A DNA stretch of 43,477 nucleotides, from positions 73,309 through 116,785 of the forward strand of contig JAGLAZ010000001.1 of assembly GCA_018260565.1 (NCBI GenBank), in the 5' to 3' direction. The position numbers were made by a program, and so were the translations under genes. This document shows positions 1-7,665 of this stretch, in pieces (the first letter of the stretch is position 1; each line of letters opens with the position of its first letter). The notes beneath the pieces are model-generated. The model saw only the letters and a list, made by a program, of their open reading frames with translations, was not told the origin of the DNA and did no database searches. The DNA is from Flavobacteriaceae bacterium (lineage in GTDB: Bacteria > Bacteroidota > Bacteroidia > Flavobacteriales > Weeksellaceae).

Positions 1-1
1 T

Positions 2-271
2 TTTCATGCCCTGGCACATCCTGCGCGCATTGCAATCTTAGAAATTTTATTAGAAGAGAATACCTGTTTTTGTGGAAGTTTGGTAGATAAGATTGGGCTT
101 TCCCAACCCAGTATATCTCAACATTTAAAGGAACTCAAATCTGCTGGTTTTATTTCAGGCAGTGTAGAAGGTAAATCAGTTTGCTATTGTATTCACCCAG
201 AAGCTTTGAATCAAATTAAAGTGTGGATAGATAAATTTAGAAACTATTCGGAAGTATCTAATTGCTGTTAA
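2..271 (+). CDS. arsR: ArsR-family transcriptional repressor, 5'-truncated by the window edge
   Basis: The reading frame is open from base 2, so the gene begins before the window and only its last 89 codons are visible. The translation begins FHALAHPARIAILEIL, the typical first helices of ArsR/SmtB winged-helix repressors, and continues with CFCGSLVDKIGLSQPSISQHL. That stretch holds a CxC pair at the position of the ArsR metalloid-sensing ELCVCDL motif and the recognition helix (SQPSISQHLKEL). A Cys pair (NCC) ends the protein. It lies six bases upstream of the arsenite exporter, so it most likely autoregulates this ars operon and releases DNA on binding arsenite. The TTG at 80 is an internal codon, not the start. 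Family is clear; arsenite as ligand is inferred from the Cys motif and neighbours. Confidence 0.9.
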   Translation, partial: FHALAHPARIAILEILLEENTCFCGSLVDKIGLSQPSISQHLKELKSAGFISGSVEGKSVCYCIHPEALNQIKVWIDKFRNYSEVSNCC

Positions 272-277
272 AAGATT

Positions 278-1312
278 ATGAAAACAAAACTAAAATTTCT
301 CGATAGGTACCTTAGCCTATGGATATTTTTGGCAATGGCCTTAGGTATATTACTTGGAACTGTTTTCCCAGGAATACAGGATCTTAACAAGAAACTAAGC
401 ATTGGAACTACAAGTATACCACTTGCGATAGGACTTATTATAATGATGTATCCACCATTAACAAGGGTACAATATAATAGCCTACCTGCCTTGTTGAAAA
501 ATAAAAAAGCACTCGGCATCTCTCTATTTTTAAACTGGATTGCAGGGCCACTACTTATGTTTTTTCTGGCTATCATTTTTTTAAGAGACTCCCCAGATTA
601 TATGATGGGCGTTATAATTATTGGTCTTGCACGCTGTATAGCCATGGTAGTGGTATGGAATGATTTAGCTGGTGGAAGTAGAGAATATGCTGCAATTTTA
701 ATTGCTTTAAATAGTATTTTTCAGGTATTTACATTTAGTTTCTATGTGTGGATATTCACCTCTGTATTTCCTAATTGGCTTGGCATAAAGGAAAATAATT
801 TGATGGTTCCACTAAAAGATGTGGCTATGAGTGTTTTCATATATCTAGGTATTCCATTTTTACTCGGGTTTTTAAGTCAAAAATTAGGTATCAATGTGAA
901 AGGTAAAAAATGGTTTTACCAAAAATTTATCCCGATGATCTCACCATATACTTTATATGCCCTCTTATTCACTATTATATTAATGTTCAGTTTAAAGGCA
1001 GATAGCATATTATCACTTCCATTTGATATTTTAAAGATTTCTGTTCCCTTGATATTTTATTTTTTTCTGATGTTTTTCTTCAGTTTTTTCATAAATAAAA
1101 AAATTGGTTTACCCTATGATCAAAATGCTGCGATTGCTTTTACAGCGACAGGGAACAATTTTGAGCTTGCTATTGCTATAAGTATTGCCATATTTGGGAT
1201 TCATTCTGGGCAGGCATTCGCTGGAGTAATAGGACCACTGGTAGAAGTTCCTGTACTGATTTTTTTAGTTAAAATGAGCAGGATTTTACGAAAAAAAGTA
1301 TATTCAACTTGA
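278..1312 (+). CDS. acr3: ACR3-family arsenite efflux transporter
   Basis: An inner-membrane permease of 344 residues with about ten hydrophobic segments, expected to export arsenite from the cytoplasm using the membrane potential. It carries the ACR3 signature GLARCIAMVVVWNDLAGG, with the conserved cysteine (Cys120) needed for arsenite transport in characterised ACR3 proteins. It also has the late GNNFELAIA segment and the final EVPVLI segment with its conserved glutamate. The length is normal for the family, which is distinct from the larger ArsB/NhaD-like pumps. The ATG follows the arsR stop by six bases, and its TGA lies just before the DUF6428-type gene, so the genes are cotranscribed. 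Many databases label such proteins ArsB. Confidence 0.95.
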   Translation: MKTKLKFLDRYLSLWIFLAMALGILLGTVFPGIQDLNKKLSIGTTSIPLAIGLIIMMYPPLTRVQYNSLPALLKNKKALGISLFLNWIAGPLLMFFLAIIFLRDSPDYMMGVIIIGLARCIAMVVVWNDLAGGSREYAAILIALNSIFQVFTFSFYVWIFTSVFPNWLGIKENNLMVPLKDVAMSVFIYLGIPFLLGFLSQKLGINVKGKKWFYQKFIPMISPYTLYALLFTIILMFSLKADSILSLPFDILKISVPLIFYFFLMFFFSFFINKKIGLPYDQNAAIAFTATGNNFELAIAISIAIFGIHSGQAFAGVIGPLVEVPVLIFLVKMSRILRKKVYST

Positions 1313-1317
1313 AACGT

Positions 1318-1788
1318 ATGAAATTGATAGAATTTCAGCAGGGTATTAACAACTTACAACAAATTAGATATGTCTTGCTCAACGACCAGCTAATACCGGG
1401 GTATTTCCACATAACAGAAATAGGAAAATTTAACAAAACTTTTATCGATTGCGGAAATACATTTAGAAAAACAGAGAAAGTGTTGATTCAGATTTGGCCT
1501 GCTCAGGATTACGACCACTGATTATCTAAAGATAATTATCAAAGTATCATACAAGATGGTCTTCAGTTAGGAATTAGACCAGAATCAGAAATTATTTTTG
1601 AGTACCCAACGGATTTATCAATTAGTAGCATAGGAGTTCAATTGGTAAACGGATTTTTCCAATTAATTTCAATTCAATCAAATTGTTTAGCTCCAGAATC
1701 ATGTGGTATTCCCGCAGAAAAAAGAATGCTATCCTTAGCCGATTTACAAAAAGATACTAACTTTAATCTTAATTCTGGTTGTTGTTAA
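1318..1788 (+). pseudogene. DUF6428-type arsenic-operon protein with an in-frame TGA
   Basis: The frame reads MKLIEFQQGINNLQQIRYVL, then HITEIGKFNKTFIDCGNTFRK and IQIWPAQDYDH. It meets TGA at 1519-1521 and continues in the same frame to TAA at 1786-1788. Downstream of the stop it reads LSKDNYQSIIQDGLQL and later SCGIPAEKRM, ending NSGCC. From memory, the whole resembles the roughly 155-residue DUF6428 proteins of Bacteroidota ars operons. These usually have Arg at the interrupted position (DYEHRL), so one CGA to TGA transition would explain the break. No frameshift is seen. The function of the family is unknown; cysteine-rich ends suggest metalloid contact, which is inference. I chose ATG 1318 because homologues begin MKL; a TTG at 1309 is also in frame. 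Base 1789 alone separates it from arsC. Confidence 0.75.
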
Positions 1789-1789
1789 G

Positions 1790-2392
1790 ATGGAAGATTT
1801 ATGTAAAGAATTTCGAACAGAAAATATCTCGGAGGAAAGGAAGAAGTTCTTAGATTCAATAATCTATAAAACATCTGAAGGTTTAAAATTTTATAAAAGG
1901 CTTTCAATAATCTGTATTTGCACGCACAATTTCCGGAGAAGTATTTTTGCTCAAGTTTGGGCTCAAACAATGGCATCTTATTTTGGTTTTGATAAGATCA
2001 AAGTATATTCTGGTGGGACAGAACAAACCGCCGTGTATCCATCTGTAATAGACAGTTTACAGTACAATGGATTTTTACTTCATACTCAAGGCGAATCCCA
2101 AAATCCCATCACTATAATAAAAGCTGAGCCAAATGCTGACCCTATAATCTTATTTTCAAAAATAACGCAAGATTTTATTAATCCAAAAAGTAACTTCTAT
2201 GCTTGGATGACTTGTTCTGAGGCGGATAAAAATTGTCCAATAGTTTTTGGAGCGGAAATTAAAGTTTCATTGTGTTATGAAGATCCTAAATTTTCTGATG
2301 GTAGCCCATTGGAATCTCAGGTTTATTCCAAAAAATCTCACGAAATTGGGCAGGAAATGTGGTATATTTTTAAAAACTTAAAAAGTCTTTAG
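1790..2392 (+). CDS. arsC: LMW-phosphatase-like arsenate reductase
   Basis: A 200-residue protein with the low-molecular-weight tyrosine phosphatase P-loop CTHNFRRS (Cys44 to Arg50, CX5R, followed by Ser). It also has a second cysteine pair, CSEADKNC (Cys142 and Cys149), spaced as the redox pair of thioredoxin-coupled ArsC enzymes. This arrangement supports reduction of arsenate to arsenite by a three-cysteine relay, supplying substrate to the adjacent ACR3 exporter. The conserved EDP and SDGSP segments near residues 165-175 fit the family. Compared with the loop I recall from relatives (CTHNSRRS), Ser is replaced by Phe48, which is unusual but leaves the catalytic residues intact. The protein is longer than B. 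subtilis ArsC because of an N-terminal helical extension of about 40 residues, normal for the Bacteroidota subfamily. It is the last gene of the ars operon. Confidence 0.85.
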   Translation: MEDLCKEFRTENISEERKKFLDSIIYKTSEGLKFYKRLSIICICTHNFRRSIFAQVWAQTMASYFGFDKIKVYSGGTEQTAVYPSVIDSLQYNGFLLHTQGESQNPITIIKAEPNADPIILFSKITQDFINPKSNFYAWMTCSEADKNCPIVFGAEIKVSLCYEDPKFSDGSPLESQVYSKKSHEIGQEMWYIFKNLKSL

Positions 2393-2484
2393 TTTGATTT
2401 TAAAGTTGGAATAAGATTCACATAGTAAAAAATTTTACAACAGACTTAGATGAAAAAAAATTCTAGTTTGACTATTTATATTTG

Positions 2485-2519
2485 ATGCTTTTGGATTTCA
2501 CGTTCAAAAGCATTTTTCT
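2485..2519 (+). terminator. Rho-independent terminator of the ars operon
   Basis: A perfect 9-base inverted repeat, ATGCTTTTG at 2485-2493 and CAAAAGCAT at 2505-2513, is followed by a T-rich run. It lies about 90 bases after arsC and about 40 before uvrD, so it ends the ars transcript. Confidence 0.75.
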
Positions 2520-2525
2520 TTAGCT

Positions 2526-2533
2526 TAAATTTG
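2526..2533 (+). promoter_or_regulatory. Bacteroidota -7 element for the helicase gene
   Basis: TAAATTTG matches the Bacteroidota -7 consensus TAnnTTTG exactly and lies 24 bases before the helicase ATG, directly after the ars terminator. I see no convincing -33 TTTG at normal spacing. The gene also has AGAAGGAGA just before its ATG, a stronger ribosome-binding site than most genes here. Confidence 0.45.
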
Positions 2534-2557
2534 TAAAAATTGATATTAGAAGGAGAA

Positions 2558-4882
2558 ATGGAGTACTTACAAGGTTTAAACCCGCCCCAATTGCAAGCTG
2601 TTACAACTACGGATGGCCCACTTATGGTGCTTGCCGGTGCAGGTTCTGGTAAGACCCGCGTCCTCACAATGCGGATAGCTCACCTTATACATGAAGGTGT
2701 GGATCCCTTTAATATTCTTGCACTTACTTTTACCAATAAGGCAGCTAAAGAGATGAAGACCCGCATCAGTAAAGTGGTAGGAGAAAGTAATGCAAAATCA
2801 ATATGGATGGGCACTTTTCACTCTGTTTTTGCAAGAATTTTGCGTTCCGAAGCACATTATCTGGGATTTCCTTCCAATTTTACCATTTATGATACTACAG
2901 ATGCCCTAAATGTTCTTAAAAGAGTCATGAAAGATATGACTATCGAAAATGATTCGTATAAACCAAAACGCGTCCTAAGCAGAATATCAAATTATAAAAA
3001 TAATCTAATAACAGTAAAGGCTTATTTCAATAATCCAGAATATTTGGAATACGATTCTAAAGCCAATATGCCTCTTATGGGGGAAATTTATAAAAAATAT
3101 GTGGAAAGTTGTTTCCGAAATGGTGCAATGGATTTTGATGATTTATTGTTAAAAACTAATGAACTTTTAACTAGATTTCCTGAAATATTAGCAAAATATC
3201 AAGATAAATTTCGCTATATTTTGGTGGATGAGTATCAGGATACCAATCATTCTCAGTATCTCATTGTTAAGGCAATGGCTTCTAAATTTCAAAATGTTTG
3301 CGTGGTAGGTGATGATGCTCAGTCTATTTATTCTTTTCGTGGGGCTAATATTCAAAATATTTTAAATTTCAAAAAGGATTATCCAGATGCGAAAACCGTT
3401 TCCCTGGAACAAAACTACCGCAGCACGCAGAATATCGTAAACGCTGCAAATGGCGTTATTGCCAAAAATCTAAATCAATTTAAAAAAAATGTATTCTCCG
3501 AAAATGAAACTGGGGAAAAAATTAAAGTCTATCGAAGTCTCTCAGACGCTGATGAGGCCAACTTTGTAGCTGGTAATATCTGGGAAATCCAGCTTCGGGA
3601 CCATAGAAAATTTTCAGAATTTGCAATTTTATACCGTACAAATGCTCAAACAAGGGCCTTAGAAGATGCATTACGGAAAAAAAATATTCCCTATAAAGTT
3701 TACGGAGGTGTTAGCTTTTATCAAAGAAAAGAAATTAAAGATTTACTCGCATATCTTCGGCTTACGGTTAATGAAAAAGATACGGAAGCTCTGTTTAGAG
3801 TTATTAATTTTCCGCTCCGAGGTATTGGTGATAATAGTCAAAACAAACTATTAATTTACGCTGACAGTAAAAATATACCTGTTCCAGAAGTTTTAAATAA
3901 CATTACCGAACATGCCCCAGGAATGGGTATGACTAATTCTGCCCTTCTAAAACTTTCAGAATTTTGGTCTATGATTAAGGCCTTCCAAGTGATGTTAAAG
4001 GATATGGACGCCTATGAACTTGCTATGGAAGTAGCGAGAAAATCTGGAACGATAAAGATAATGAAGGAGGATGCCACTCCAGAGGGAGTTTCACGATTAG
4101 AAAATATTCAGGAGTTACTGAACTCCATGCAAGGTTTCATAGAAGAACAACGCCAGTTGGTAGATGGCGATCCCAGCCTTGCAAATTTTTTGGAAAACAT
4201 TGCTTTGGCAACAGATGTTCAGGAGGATGCCAATAGAAAATCCGAAATGGATGCCGTGTCATTAATGACGATTCACCTCTCAAAAGGCTTAGAATTTCCC
4301 GTCCTTCATTTGGTTGGTTTGGAAGAAAATTTATTTCCGAGTTTTATGAGCAGCAGTACGCGTGAGGAATTAGAAGAAGAAAGACGGCTTTTTTATGTAG
4401 CACTTACTAGAGCAGAAAAAGAAGCCTATCTTAGCTATGCTACTACACGTTTTCAATGGGGAAAAATTACAGAGGCGGAACCAAGCAGATTCTTATCGGA
4501 AATAGAAGATTCTTACATTGAGTTTATTAATCCGGCACAGGAAAGTCGTTATTTTAATAATGCAGGCCTTAGCAGTACTATATTTGATGAAACTCCATCT
4601 GAGTCACCTTTCAAGAAGAAAAAGATAATAGATAAGCCATCTGCAAAAATCGAAAGGAGAAATCTTATACCCTTATCTACTGCGAAAATTATCAATCCAT
4701 CTGGAGCCAGCGATCAAAACATTGCTGTGGGAGATCGTGTAAGGCATGACAGGTTTGGTGTAGGAGAGGTGCTATTCTTAGACGGTACTGATCCCAATAA
4801 TGTAAAAGCGAAGGTTTTATTTCAAAATTCTGATGAAAAAAATTTAATTTTAAAATTTGCTAAATTGACAAAACTGGATTAA
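2558..4882 (+). CDS. uvrD: UvrD/PcrA-type superfamily 1 DNA helicase
   Basis: A 3'-5' SF1A DNA helicase of 774 residues acting in excision repair and in clearing recombination intermediates. Motifs appear in order: Walker A AGAGSGKT (residues 26-33), Walker B DEYQDTN (224-230), motif III GDDAQSIYSFRGA, motif IV QNYRST, motif V MTIHLSKGLEFP (570-581) and motif VI with ALTRA (615-619). The C-terminus carries VGDRVRHDRFGVGEV (from about 724), the Tudor-like fold that in PcrA/UvrD contacts RNA polymerase. I chose ATG 2558 over the upstream TTG at 2540 because AGAAGGAGA precedes it and homologues begin near the sequence MEYLQGLN. PcrA and UvrD cannot be told apart from sequence alone. The length is typical of the family. 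It is followed by polA after 36 bases. Confidence 0.95.
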   Translation: MEYLQGLNPPQLQAVTTTDGPLMVLAGAGSGKTRVLTMRIAHLIHEGVDPFNILALTFTNKAAKEMKTRISKVVGESNAKSIWMGTFHSVFARILRSEAHYLGFPSNFTIYDTTDALNVLKRVMKDMTIENDSYKPKRVLSRISNYKNNLITVKAYFNNPEYLEYDSKANMPLMGEIYKKYVESCFRNGAMDFDDLLLKTNELLTRFPEILAKYQDKFRYILVDEYQDTNHSQYLIVKAMASKFQNVCVVGDDAQSIYSFRGANIQNILNFKKDYPDAKTVSLEQNYRSTQNIVNAANGVIAKNLNQFKKNVFSENETGEKIKVYRSLSDADEANFVAGNIWEIQLRDHRKFSEFAILYRTNAQTRALEDALRKKNIPYKVYGGVSFYQRKEIKDLLAYLRLTVNEKDTEALFRVINFPLRGIGDNSQNKLLIYADSKNIPVPEVLNNITEHAPGMGMTNSALLKLSEFWSMIKAFQVMLKDMDAYELAMEVARKSGTIKIMKEDATPEGVSRLENIQELLNSMQGFIEEQRQLVDGDPSLANFLENIALATDVQEDANRKSEMDAVSLMTIHLSKGLEFPVLHLVGLEENLFPSFMSSSTREELEEERRLFYVALTRAEKEAYLSYATTRFQWGKITEAEPSRFLSEIEDSYIEFINPAQESRYFNNAGLSSTIFDETPSESPFKKKKIIDKPSAKIERRNLIPLSTAKIINPSGASDQNIAVGDRVRHDRFGVGEVLFLDGTDPNNVKAKVLFQNSDEKNLILKFAKLTKLD

Positions 4883-4918
4883 AATCCTATTTCATTTTCA
4901 TTCTAAAATAAACTTACT

Positions 4919-7663
4919 ATGCTTCCGGAAAAAGACCAAAGATTATACTTAATTGATGCCTACGCCATGATATTCCGGGGCTATTATGCTCTTATCCGGA
5001 GCCCAAGAATGACTAGTAAAGGCTTTGATACCAGTGCCATTTTTGGTTTTACTAATTCTTTAATTGAACTTATCCGCAGAGAAAAACCGTCTCATCTTGC
5101 AGTTGTTTTTGATGTGGGCAAAGAAAATGTTCGTACAGTAGATTTTGCTGATTATAAAGCTAATCGTGGCGAAACTCCTGAGCCTATTAGGGATGCTATA
5201 CCTTACATTCATCGCATTTTGACTGCTATGCACATACCCATTCTTGGAGTGGAAGGTTATGAAGCGGACGATGTTATTGGGACAATTTCTCATAAAGCAG
5301 AGGCTAAAGGATACACTGTATTTATGGTCACTCCAGATAAAGATTTTGCCCAGCTTGTAACCGATAAGGTGAAAATTTATAAGCCAGGTCTTAAGGGATC
5401 GGAGGTGGAAATCTTAGGAGTGGAGGAAGTTAAAGCAAAATACGAAATACAAGATCCTAAGCAAGTAATTGATTTCCTTGCTATGATGGGAGATAGTGTA
5501 GATAATATACCTGGCCTAGAAGGAGTGGGTGAAAAAACGGCAAAAAAATACCTTCAAGAGTATGGCAGTATTGAAAATTTGCTTGCCAATACACATCAGC
5601 TGAAAGGTAAGTTAAAAGAAAAAATAGAGGCTAGTGCAGAGCGTGGTATTATGTCAAAAAAATTGGCTACAATAGTTTGTGATGTGCCGGTAGATTTTGT
5701 TGAGGAAAATTACTCGCTGGATATGCCTGATTTTCAGGAAGTTAAAAATATATTTGAAGAACTCGAATTTAGAAGACTGTATGACAATATCCATCGTGCA
5801 TTTCACCAAAACACCTTCAATGAAAATGAAACAAAAGCTGAAGCTCAGGATAACCAACTGATAGCATCCACTCTTCATTTATTTTCTGAACTTGAAAATC
5901 GGGAGGATTCTAAAAAAAATCCAAAACCATTAATACAGATTATTTCAAGCGACGAAGAATTAAATATCTTACTAAAATCTCTAAATAATAAAACTGAAGC
6001 GTCATTTTATTTCAGTAGTCCTGGTAAAGATTCCCACGCCATGTGTTTCAGTATGCTAGAAGGTGCCGTTTGGGCATTTTCAACAGAAAATGGAATTTCT
6101 GAATCTAAATTTGTGGAATTTGCGAAAGAATTTTTTTCAAAAAAAGATGTAATGAAAATTAGCCATGAATGGAAAGAACAGCTTAAACTTCTTTGGGATA
6201 TGGGCATTGAGCCAGAAGGTTCTATGTGTGATACCAGCATTGCTCATTATATTTTAAATCCTGATGGTAAGCATGATTTAGATTATTTAGCTGATGTTTT
6301 CTTGCATCAGAAATGGGATTTTCAAATTTCAAACACCTATCAGGATATAAGCACATTTTTATCTGCAATTGGGGAGAGAACAGCATCAGTCTTCTCTCTT
6401 TATCAAAATTTTAAACTTCAATTACAGGAAAATAAGCTAGAAAAAGTTTTGTATTCTATAGAAATGCCACTTCTTCCAGTTTTAGCGAGAATGGAGTTAG
6501 AAGGAGTTAAACTGGACACTGAATGGCTTGCTCAAGAAAGTAAAGATTTGGAAAATGATCTAAAAAATTTAGAAATTGAAATATTCAAGCAATCAGGGCA
6601 GGAATTTAATATCAATTCTCCTAAGCAGCTAGGTGAAATTTTATTTGATGTTTTAAAGTTGGATCCTAAAGCAAAAAAAACTAAAACCGGACAATACACC
6701 ACTTCCGAAGATGTTTTACAGAAATTATCGGATGCTCATCCTATCATCCCACCTATACTTCAATATCGGGTATATCAAAAACTCAAAAGCACTTATGTAG
6801 ATGCTTTACCACTGCAAGTAAATCCCAAAACCTCCCGTGTACATACCACTTTTTCACAAATAGTAGCTGCTACAGGAAGACTTGCTAGCCACAATCCTAA
6901 TCTTCAAAATATACCAATTCGTACGCTGCGAGGGCAACAAATACGAGGGGCATTTACTGCAAAAGATAACTATGCAATTATTTCTGCAGATTATTCTCAG
7001 ATTGAATTACGTTTGATTGCCGATTTTGCTAATGAAACCACGATGATAGAGGCGTTCCAAAAAGGGGAGGATATCCATGCAACTACTGCAGCACAATTGT
7101 TTGGAATACCTTTAAAGGATGTAACCAAATTGCAGCGCTCTCAGGCTAAAACAGTAAATTTTGGGATTATTTATGGTGTTTCTTCGTTTGGATTAAGCAT
7201 GCAAGCAGGGATTTCCCGTGCAGATGCTAAAGAACTTATCTCACAATATTATATTACATATCCAAAACTGAAAGCCTATATGGCAGATCAGGTGGAAAAA
7301 GCGAGAGAAACTGGTTATGTGGAAACTATCTTTGGCAGGAAAAGATATCTAAAAGAGATAAATAGTAATAATTTTGTTCTTAGAGGTCACGCGGAAAGAA
7401 ATGCTGTAAATGCACCTATACAAGGAAGCGCTGCAGATATTATAAAATTGGCAATGATTCATTTAGACCGTAAACTGCAGAAAGATTATTCTGATGTTAA
7501 AATGTTACTTCAAGTACATGATGAACTGGTTTTTGAAGTTCCAAAAGAACGTATTAAAGAGGCAAAAATACTGATAAAGCAGACCATGGAGGAGGCCTAT
7601 ACTGGTAAAATTCCCCTATTGGTAGAAGTAGGTGAAGGAAAGAATTGGCTGGAGGCTCATTAA
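4919..7663 (+). CDS. polA: DNA polymerase I with a degenerate proofreading domain
   Basis: Family A polymerase of 914 residues for gap filling and RNA primer removal. The N-terminal 5'-3' exonuclease is intact by motif: EADDVIG, TPDKDFAQL, and GDSVDNIPGLEGVGEKTA for the H3TH region. The polymerase domain carries motif A DYSQIELR (Asp691), motif B RSQAKTVNFGIIYG (Arg740) and motif C VHDE (Asp868). The middle 3'-5' exonuclease fold is recognisable (DTSIAHYILNPDGKHDLDYLA). However, aligned by eye to E. coli PolA, its catalytic residues are gone: the DxE of motif I is Tyr364-Phe-Ser366, motif II Asp is Gln421, and the motif III Tyr and Asp are Arg487 and Val491. Proofreading is therefore predicted to be absent. 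The next gene starts two bases after its stop. Confidence 0.96.
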   Translation: MLPEKDQRLYLIDAYAMIFRGYYALIRSPRMTSKGFDTSAIFGFTNSLIELIRREKPSHLAVVFDVGKENVRTVDFADYKANRGETPEPIRDAIPYIHRILTAMHIPILGVEGYEADDVIGTISHKAEAKGYTVFMVTPDKDFAQLVTDKVKIYKPGLKGSEVEILGVEEVKAKYEIQDPKQVIDFLAMMGDSVDNIPGLEGVGEKTAKKYLQEYGSIENLLANTHQLKGKLKEKIEASAERGIMSKKLATIVCDVPVDFVEENYSLDMPDFQEVKNIFEELEFRRLYDNIHRAFHQNTFNENETKAEAQDNQLIASTLHLFSELENREDSKKNPKPLIQIISSDEELNILLKSLNNKTEASFYFSSPGKDSHAMCFSMLEGAVWAFSTENGISESKFVEFAKEFFSKKDVMKISHEWKEQLKLLWDMGIEPEGSMCDTSIAHYILNPDGKHDLDYLADVFLHQKWDFQISNTYQDISTFLSAIGERTASVFSLYQNFKLQLQENKLEKVLYSIEMPLLPVLARMELEGVKLDTEWLAQESKDLENDLKNLEIEIFKQSGQEFNINSPKQLGEILFDVLKLDPKAKKTKTGQYTTSEDVLQKLSDAHPIIPPILQYRVYQKLKSTYVDALPLQVNPKTSRVHTTFSQIVAATGRLASHNPNLQNIPIRTLRGQQIRGAFTAKDNYAIISADYSQIELRLIADFANETTMIEAFQKGEDIHATTAAQLFGIPLKDVTKLQRSQAKTVNFGIIYGVSSFGLSMQAGISRADAKELISQYYITYPKLKAYMADQVEKARETGYVETIFGRKRYLKEINSNNFVLRGHAERNAVNAPIQGSAADIIKLAMIHLDRKLQKDYSDVKMLLQVHDELVFEVPKERIKEAKILIKQTMEEAYTGKIPLLVEVGEGKNWLEAH

Positions 7664-7665
7664 AA

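Noticed and set aside
268..576. Minus-strand frame inside the acr3 gene
   Set aside because: Shadow of a membrane-protein gene, with no family resemblance and no promoter.
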